Source of the DNA: Pseudomonadota bacterium | GTDB lineage: Bacteria; Pseudomonadota; Alphaproteobacteria; Rhizobiales; Beijerinckiaceae | Reading direction: 5' to 3' | Assembly (NCBI GenBank): GCA_023423995.1 | Contig: JAFAEL010000072.1 | Location: 1 to 10,889 of the forward strand | Length of the DNA: 10,889 nucleotides | Shown here: positions 6,818 to 10,889 of the stretch, in pieces | Layout: each line of letters begins with the position of its first letter | Position numbering within the stretch: the stretch's first letter is position 1 | Made by a program: the position numbers and the translations under genes | The notes under the pieces: generated by a model | What the model saw: only the letters and a program-made list of their open reading frames with translations | Database searches by the model: none | Told to the model about the DNA's origin: nothing

Positions 6818-6833
6818 TCATACAGGGGTATGA
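6818..6833. promoter_or_regulatory. Perfect 6-4-6 inverted repeat in the divergent intergenic region
   Basis: TCATAC-AGGG-GTATGA: both six-base arms are exact reverse complements. It is the most symmetric of the four motif copies and gives the full half-site. It lies 42 bp from the 6760-6775 copy and 72 bp upstream of the small exported protein, so it could serve the plus-strand promoter or help control both directions. I see no clear -10 element on the plus strand after it. Confidence 0.55.
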
Positions 6834-6905
6834 GCCCGGGCGACCACCGTTTGATGGCAGTGGGCACCGCCCGACCGCAGATCTGCTCCCAGAAGGAGAT
6901 CAGAC

Positions 6906-7178
6906 ATGCGCGAACGATCTATCCTGTCGACCCTCGCCATCGGGGCCACTACCCTCCTGATCGGGACGGCCGCCGCCGAGGCGCGGCCTGTCCGCGAGAG
7001 ACACCACGCTCCCGCACCGGTCTGGCGCGAGCAGATCCCGCCGCGTTGGGACCGGGGGCGAGGCATGGATCTTTATTCGCGGGAGCCCGGGACGGAGGGC
7101 ACCATCACGGCGACGACGCCCAATCAGTGGGGCAATCTCGGCGGGCCGAGCACCGGAGGAGGGAACGGCAGTCCCTAG
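6906..7178 (+). CDS. Small exported protein of unknown function
   Basis: A 90-residue protein I do not recognise. It starts with a convincing Sec signal peptide: basic MRER, a hydrophobic core (ILSTLAIGATTLLIG), then TAAAEA, with likely cleavage after residue 26. The mature part, about 64 residues, is low in hydrophobics: a basic His/Arg stretch (RPVRERHHAPAP), a Trp-containing middle (VWREQIPPRWDRG) and a flexible Gly/Ser/Pro tail. There is no cysteine and no lipobox. A strong AAGGAG site lies 7 bases before the ATG, which supports a real gene despite its size. It is divergent from the kinase cluster with 218 bp between, where two 6-4-6 motifs sit, so it may be an output of that system. A hairpin follows its stop. 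A periplasmic or secreted location is inferred from the signal peptide only. Confidence 0.75.
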   Translation: MRERSILSTLAIGATTLLIGTAAAEARPVRERHHAPAPVWREQIPPRWDRGRGMDLYSREPGTEGTITATTPNQWGNLGGPSTGGGNGSP

Positions 7179-7192
7179 CACCTGACAGCGGA

Positions 7193-7217
7193 AGGCGCCC
7201 CGAGTGGCGGGGCGCCT
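7193..7217. terminator. Strong stem-loop between two convergent genes
   Basis: AGGCGCCCC and GGGGCGCCT form a perfect 9-bp GC-rich stem around a 7-base loop, 14 bp after the stop of the small exported protein and 32 bp from the end of the convergent bicupin gene. Neither strand shows a T-run. By position it may serve as a bidirectional terminator or protect transcript 3' ends. Confidence 0.6.
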
Positions 7218-7249
7218 CGACGGCCAGTGTCGGCCCCGCTGCGAACCGC

Positions 7250-8500
7250 TCAGAGCGGCAGGATGCCGGGCGCCTGGGAGGGAAAGCGCGCGATGGTGGC
7301 AGGATCGATCTGCAGGTGCTGTGCCACGAGCGCGGGAGGCGTCCGGGCCAGCCATTGCGACAGGCTGATCTCCTGGTATTCCGGCGCTCTGAAGACTGCC
7401 AGGAACACGAGATCTTCCTTGCCCGTATTCTGGACGTAGTGGCCGTTGCTTTTCTTCACGAGGCCGATATCGCCAGGCCTAAAATCCATCGTTTGCGCCC
7501 GCGGACCCGCCCCGAACACGGTCATCCGGGCTTCCCCCTTGATGTAGTACTGCCACTCGTCCGCATTCGGATGCCAGTGCATCTCCCGGACCGCGCCGGG
7601 CTTGATCGTCTCCAGCGCGGCCGCGATCGTCTTGGAGATGCGGAAGGTGCGACTGTCTGCGAGCCGCAAATATCCTGAGGCATTTTCCTTGACGGGCGCC
7701 GTATTCGCCAGCGCGAATGTGAAAGGATCCGGCGGGCTACCACCGGATGCCACGGAGGCCTGATCGGCTGCGAGCGGGCCTGGCTCCTTGCCCTGGAAGA
7801 TCCAGAGATCATTCAGCGGGATGTTCTTGAAGGTGTCGGCCGGCAGGCCGAAATTGGCCGCGAGTATCTCCGGCGGCGTGTGCGCGAGCCAGTCCGTCAC
7901 GAGCAGCGTCCCGAACTCGGATTGCGTCCCGTCATCGAACACGATCACGAATTCGCATCCGTCAGGCCCAAGCCCCTGCAAGGAATGCGGCATTCCTGCG
8001 GGGAAATACCAGAGCCCGCCCTCTTGGACGTCCTGGACAGAGGCGCGGCCGTCCGTGTCGAGGACCGTGATGCGGCAGGCTCCGTTCGTGACCAGCGCCC
8101 ATTCCGAGGCGAGATGCCAATGCAATTCCCGGATACCGCCCGCGGACAGGCGCATGTTCACGGAGGAGACCGCCGTTGAAAGTGGGAAGTCGCTCGCAGT
8201 CACCTCCCGCGCCCAGCCGCCGTTCTGGATGCGCTTGTGGGCCGTGTTGAACGAGGACCAGAAGAGAGGCATGTCGCCGACATCGGTCGCAGGCGGATTG
8301 CCTGCCGAAGGCAGTTGCGAGGCGATGCCCGGGTTACGCGGCCCCGGATCGCTCACCGAGCCGGGATTGGCATTGATCGCCCCCTGCGGAGGCAGGTCAG
8401 GGTTGCCGAGACTGGCCGCATTGGCGTGAGAGGCCGCAATGATGCCTCCACCGAACGCGGCGGCTGCCAGCAATGTGCGACGTGAAACTGGGTCCGACAT
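7250..8500 (-). CDS. oxdC: Tat-exported bicupin, oxalate decarboxylase family
   Basis: A 416-residue bicupin closely resembling Bacillus OxdC, which splits oxalate to formate and CO2 using manganese. A twin-arginine signal (SRRTLLAAAAFGGG, residues 6-19) predicts export in folded form. Cupin 1 binds metal by His127, His129, Glu133 and His172, with Arg124 in RELHWH; cupin 2 by His308, His310, Glu315 and His354, with Arg305. The catalytic lid, SENST in Bacillus, reads SEFGT (194-198): the key Glu (E195) is kept, the next two residues differ. The C-terminal site Glu (E333 in Bacillus) is Ala368, so the N-terminal site is probably the active one. The start at 8500 is set by AGGAGG six bases upstream and by the Tat signal; the frame stays open to 8614, but that extension has no such support. 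Decarboxylase is favoured over oxidase, not proven. Confidence 0.88.
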   Translation of the reverse strand: MSDPVSRRTLLAAAAFGGGIIAASHANAASLGNPDLPPQGAINANPGSVSDPGPRNPGIASQLPSAGNPPATDVGDMPLFWSSFNTAHKRIQNGGWAREVTASDFPLSTAVSSVNMRLSAGGIRELHWHLASEWALVTNGACRITVLDTDGRASVQDVQEGGLWYFPAGMPHSLQGLGPDGCEFVIVFDDGTQSEFGTLLVTDWLAHTPPEILAANFGLPADTFKNIPLNDLWIFQGKEPGPLAADQASVASGGSPPDPFTFALANTAPVKENASGYLRLADSRTFRISKTIAAALETIKPGAVREMHWHPNADEWQYYIKGEARMTVFGAGPRAQTMDFRPGDIGLVKKSNGHYVQNTGKEDLVFLAVFRAPEYQEISLSQWLARTPPALVAQHLQIDPATIARFPSQAPGILPL

Positions 8501-8506
8501 GGAGTG

Positions 8507-8512
8507 CCTCCT
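8507..8512 (-). promoter_or_regulatory. Ribosome binding site that fixes the bicupin start
   Basis: AGGAGG on the minus strand lies six bases before the ATG at 8500. It rules in favour of this start over the longer open frame to 8614. Confidence 0.85.
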
Positions 8513-8559
8513 AGTTGTTCGCCCCCTCGTGGTGATGCTCCGCTTTGATGCGGCCGCGG

Positions 8560-8572
8560 ATCCGGCCCGGAT
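8560..8572. repeat. Short dyad upstream of the bicupin gene
   Basis: ATCCGG-C-CCGGAT has perfect 6-bp arms around one base, in the 121-bp gap between the adaptor gene and the bicupin gene. One base is too short a loop for a stable hairpin, so a protein-binding site is the more likely reading, if it matters at all. The gap has no copy of the 6-4-6 motif and no clear promoter. Confidence 0.25.
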
Positions 8573-8621
8573 GCCGGTGGCGGCTCTGGAGCTCAGCTTT
8601 TCGTAGATCCGCACGGCTGCC

Positions 8622-9557
8622 TCACTTCGGATTGACGTGCACGGTCGCCGTCATCCCGGCAGAGACCTCGATGGTGCCCGGCCATTGCGCGACTGAGATG
8701 CGGACGGGCATGCGCTGTGCGAGCCGGACCCAGGTGAAGACCGGATTGACGGCGGGCAGCCCTGCAACACCAGGCGCGGCGTTCGGATCGGTGATGCCTC
8801 GGCCGAGGCTCTGGACCTCTCCCGCGATCGTGATGTTCGGATAGCCCATCAGGACCAGGGAGGCCGGATCGCCAACTCGGATGCGGCTGATCTGGGTCTC
8901 CTCGAAATAGCCGGTCACCCAGAAGCTATCGGTATCGACGAGGGTCAGGGCGGCCTGCCCGGCGGTCGCGAAGGTTCCGGCCTGGAGCAGGAGGTTCGTC
9001 ACATAGCCGTTGACGGGAGAGCGCACCTCGGTCCGCTCGAGCGCCAGCTTCGCCTTGTTCAGGTCTGCGATGGCGCCCTGATAGGCCCCTTGAGCCGCAT
9101 CGGCATTGGCCTGGTAGGTCTCACGTTCCTCGGCCGAGACCGCGAGGTCGTTCAGCTTGTTGCGGCGCGCGGCCTGGGCAAGGCTGTTCCGCATCTGCGC
9201 CTGGGCCCGGACGAGGGCCGCCTGCGCCTGATCGACGGCGATGCGGTAATCCCGATCGTCGAGGCGAAACAGGACATCGCCCTTTCGTACCGCCTGATTG
9301 TCCACGACCAGCACGGCCGTCACACGCCCCGAGACCTCGGGGGCGACTTGGGCCGTGTAGGCCCGCACCGTCCCGTCGCGCGTCCAGGGCGTATAGACGT
9401 AATAGGACCAGGCGAGCCATCCGAGCAGGCCGCACACGGCCAATGTGGCGGCGGTGCCGACAATGCCGAAGACCGACGGGGTCGCTGGTGCGGGTTGTGA
9501 CGGCGACCGGACGACGTTCGGGTTGGCGATCACCTCGAGCTTCTGGACCTGGGGCAT
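8622..9557 (-). CDS. HlyD-family periplasmic adaptor of an efflux pump (AaeA/EmrA-like)
   Basis: A 311-residue membrane fusion protein that links an inner-membrane pump to the outer membrane. An N-terminal membrane anchor lies at about 28-51. Then come a first lipoyl half (66-104, with VAPEVSGRVTAVLVVDNQAVRKGD), an alpha-helical hairpin rich in Ala/Gln (105-172), the returning lipoyl half (RTEVRSPVNGYVTNLLLQAGTF), and a beta-barrel with the family pattern FEETQISRIRVGDPA and a QRMPVRI segment near 281-287. The start at 9557 is set by GGGAGG seven bases upstream and comes one base after the DUF1656 stop (TGA-A-ATG), so translation is coupled; the frame stays open to 9632 but would overlap the DUF1656 gene. 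Order and composition match the aromatic-acid pump AaeXAB. The substrate cannot be read from the sequence. No outer-membrane channel gene is nearby. Confidence 0.92.
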   Translation of the reverse strand: MPQVQKLEVIANPNVVRSPSQPAPATPSVFGIVGTAATLAVCGLLGWLAWSYYVYTPWTRDGTVRAYTAQVAPEVSGRVTAVLVVDNQAVRKGDVLFRLDDRDYRIAVDQAQAALVRAQAQMRNSLAQAARRNKLNDLAVSAEERETYQANADAAQGAYQGAIADLNKAKLALERTEVRSPVNGYVTNLLLQAGTFATAGQAALTLVDTDSFWVTGYFEETQISRIRVGDPASLVLMGYPNITIAGEVQSLGRGITDPNAAPGVAGLPAVNPVFTWVRLAQRMPVRISVAQWPGTIEVSAGMTATVHVNPK

Positions 9558-9558
9558 T

Positions 9559-9768
9559 TCAGAACCTCCCGAGAAGGAGAACAAGGCCAGACAGGAGCCC
9601 GACGAGCAGGGACAGCTCCGATGACGGCGCACGCGTCCAGGCAGCGGCCGCAGGGATGCGGCGGAGGGCCATCAAACTCGCGAAGGTCAGCAGCAGCGCG
9701 ATCGGGACGCACAAGGCAAAGGGAGCGACCAGGACTCCCAGGATGTCGATCTCTCGTAGCGGCAGCAT
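9559..9768 (-). CDS. DUF1656 small inner-membrane protein (AaeX-like)
   Basis: A 69-residue protein with two membrane helices (about 11-35 and 51-68) joined by a basic loop (ALRRIPAAAAWTRAP). It opens with LREIDILGVLVAPF, a typical DUF1656 start in which an acidic residue precedes the first helix. DUF1656 proteins regularly sit between FUSC pump and HlyD adaptor genes; their exact role is not settled. The ATG overlaps the FUSC stop by one base (TGATG), and the stop is one base from the adaptor start, so the three proteins are coupled at translation. The frame runs open far upstream inside the FUSC gene, but that part is antisense-like shadow coding. Confidence 0.88.
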   Translation of the reverse strand: MLPLREIDILGVLVAPFALCVPIALLLTFASLMALRRIPAAAAWTRAPSSELSLLVGLLSGLVLLLGRF

Positions 9769-10835
9769 CAGGGCAGCCTCCAGACCAGTTCGGGGCGGAT
9801 GAACCTGAAACCGGCGACCACGAGCGTGACGCCGAGGAAGATGGCCAAGGCTTCGTTGAGCGAGGCCGCGAGGTCGTACTGCATCGGGTTGAGGGGCTCG
9901 ACCGCGAGCAGGAAGGAGATGTTGAACCCTGTGGTCGGCAGCAGCGAGCGGCGATCCGTCATGCCGACCCCGCCCAGGAAGAGGAACGGGAACAGCGCTC
10001 CGGCGAGAACCCCGAAGGCGGGCGTCGTGGTCAGGACGGCGTATTTGAGGATCAGCCCCAAGGCTTGGCCCAGGCCGACACCCCACAAGGCTCCCCAAGC
10101 TGCCCGGTCCACGTTGGGGACGGTCGTGAAGTTCACGACGAGTGCCCCGACGAGGACGATGAAGATCGGCCCCGAGCTCCAGGCCGTTACCACCCAGATG
10201 ATCCAGCCGATCGCGAAGGTGACGAAAACCCGCTCCGCGTTGGCCCTGATCGTCGCTGGCGACGGTTGCGGGAAGACCACCGGCGCAGCGTTGCCGGGAT
10301 CGCCCTGGAACACCTCGCTGAGGGCGCTCGCCGCGTAGGCGCAAACAATCCCGAGGGCGATCGAGGAGGTGCGCTCCAGCGCCAGGGCGAATGCCGACAG
10401 GGGTGCGCCGGAGCTTTCGAGCGCAATCAGGCAGGCCGTCAGCCCGGCAAGGGCAGCACCGTAGGCCGCGAGCGCCGGAAGGCGGCCGCCCACAAGGGCA
10501 GCCAGCGACATCCAGACCGCAAGAAAGAGACCCATTCCCAGCGAGCTCTGGGAAAAGAGCGCCACCCCGACGAGGCCTGCTGCCAAGCCGAGCAAGGTGC
10601 CCACCATTCGCCACAGGCCCTTCAGGGCGATCTGCCCCCGCGTCGGCAGGGCAAGCGCCATGACCGTCCAGGCGGCCCAGCGCGGGTTATCAAGCTGCAG
10701 CCACATCGCCAGCCAGAGGGCTACCAGGGCGGCCGCCGCGGTCCGTAGTCCGAAGAGAAGCGGAGCGAGGTCGCGCGCCTGAAAGCGAACCGGAGTTCCG
10801 CCTGCCGGCATCTCGGCGCCCGTGCGCTTCGACAT
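9768..10835 (-). CDS. FUSC-family efflux membrane protein (AaeB/fusaric-acid-resistance type)
   Basis: A 355-residue polytopic inner-membrane protein. The N-terminal half (about 25-175) has several helices and carries the FUSC signature: PRWAAWTVMALALPTRGQ followed by R..GT..G (residues 51-84). A short loop of about 30 residues leads to a second set of helices (about 200-345). AaeB-like pumps are near 650 residues with a large cytoplasmic domain between the two helix bundles; here that domain is absent, so this is a compact form. The ATG at 10835 has GGGGAA seven bases upstream; a TTG at 10874 in the same frame is less likely. First gene of the module with DUF1656 and HlyD, proposed to expel aromatic or other weak organic acids (known for the family, not shown here). 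The promoter region is largely beyond the window edge. Confidence 0.88.
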   Translation of the reverse strand: MSKRTGAEMPAGGTPVRFQARDLAPLLFGLRTAAAALVALWLAMWLQLDNPRWAAWTVMALALPTRGQIALKGLWRMVGTLLGLAAGLVGVALFSQSSLGMGLFLAVWMSLAALVGGRLPALAAYGAALAGLTACLIALESSGAPLSAFALALERTSSIALGIVCAYAASALSEVFQGDPGNAAPVVFPQPSPATIRANAERVFVTFAIGWIIWVVTAWSSGPIFIVLVGALVVNFTTVPNVDRAAWGALWGVGLGQALGLILKYAVLTTTPAFGVLAGALFPFLFLGGVGMTDRRSLLPTTGFNISFLLAVEPLNPMQYDLAASLNEALAIFLGVTLVVAGFRFIRPELVWRLP

Positions 10836-10889
10836 CGTACTGTTCCCCGCCGGCGGGCCCGCCTTTCGAAGCAAGCCTGAGGCTGCTTT

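Noticed and set aside
6688..6905. Possible EcfG-type stress promoter (GGAAC and CGTT boxes)
   Set aside because: No such pair of boxes with proper spacing was found in this gap; the 6-4-6 motifs explain it better.
8501..8614. N-terminal extension of the bicupin to 8614
   Set aside because: It would bury the Tat signal 38 residues inside the protein, while AGGAGG lies right before the ATG at 8500.
9558..9632. N-terminal extension of the HlyD adaptor to 9632
   Set aside because: It would overlap the DUF1656 gene by about 75 bases, and GGGAGG points to the ATG at 9557.
9621..10748. 375-codon plus-strand open frame
   Set aside because: Antisense to the FUSC and DUF1656 genes, with a polar low-complexity translation; a shadow frame.

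Overview
This is a GC-rich, gene-dense window. Its codon use, GTG/TTG alternative starts and gene families suggest an alphaproteobacterium of the Hyphomicrobiales, with Methylobacterium or a close relative as my best guess. That is inference; no ribosomal marker is present. No tRNA, rRNA, CRISPR array or insertion sequence was seen.

Layout. (1) 2-1654, plus strand: the end of a malonate-use operon, with the 3' part of an MdcF-type malonate transporter followed by mdcH, the malonyl transferase that charges malonate decarboxylase. (2) 1705-2553, minus: an AraC-family regulator convergent with mdcH. (3) 2774-6687, minus: a signalling cluster. In transcription order it holds a small soluble histidine kinase, a membrane PAS histidine kinase, a FixJ/NarL-type response regulator and, after a 101-bp gap, a lone receiver domain. 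(4) 6906-7178, plus: a small exported protein of unknown function, divergent from the kinases and followed by a strong hairpin. (5) 7250-8500, minus: a Tat-exported bicupin of the oxalate decarboxylase family. (6) 8622-10835, minus: a tightly packed efflux module of FUSC membrane protein, DUF1656 protein and HlyD-family periplasmic adaptor, as in the aromatic-acid pump AaeBXA.

The most interesting signal is a 6-4-6 dyad motif, TCATAC-N4-GTTTAG-like, found four times. Each copy lies in an intergenic promoter region: before the AraC gene, before the lone receiver, before the first kinase and before the small exported protein. Two copies share 16 identical bases and one is a perfect inverted repeat. 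This has the architecture of operators bound by FixJ/NarL-type regulators such as TodT/StyR. The simplest model is that the response regulator at 3259-3924 controls its own cluster, the flanking AraC gene and the exported protein. The signal sensed is unknown.

The catabolic and efflux genes on both flanks share only a loose carboxylic-acid theme (malonate, oxalate, probably aromatic acids). None carries the motif within this window.
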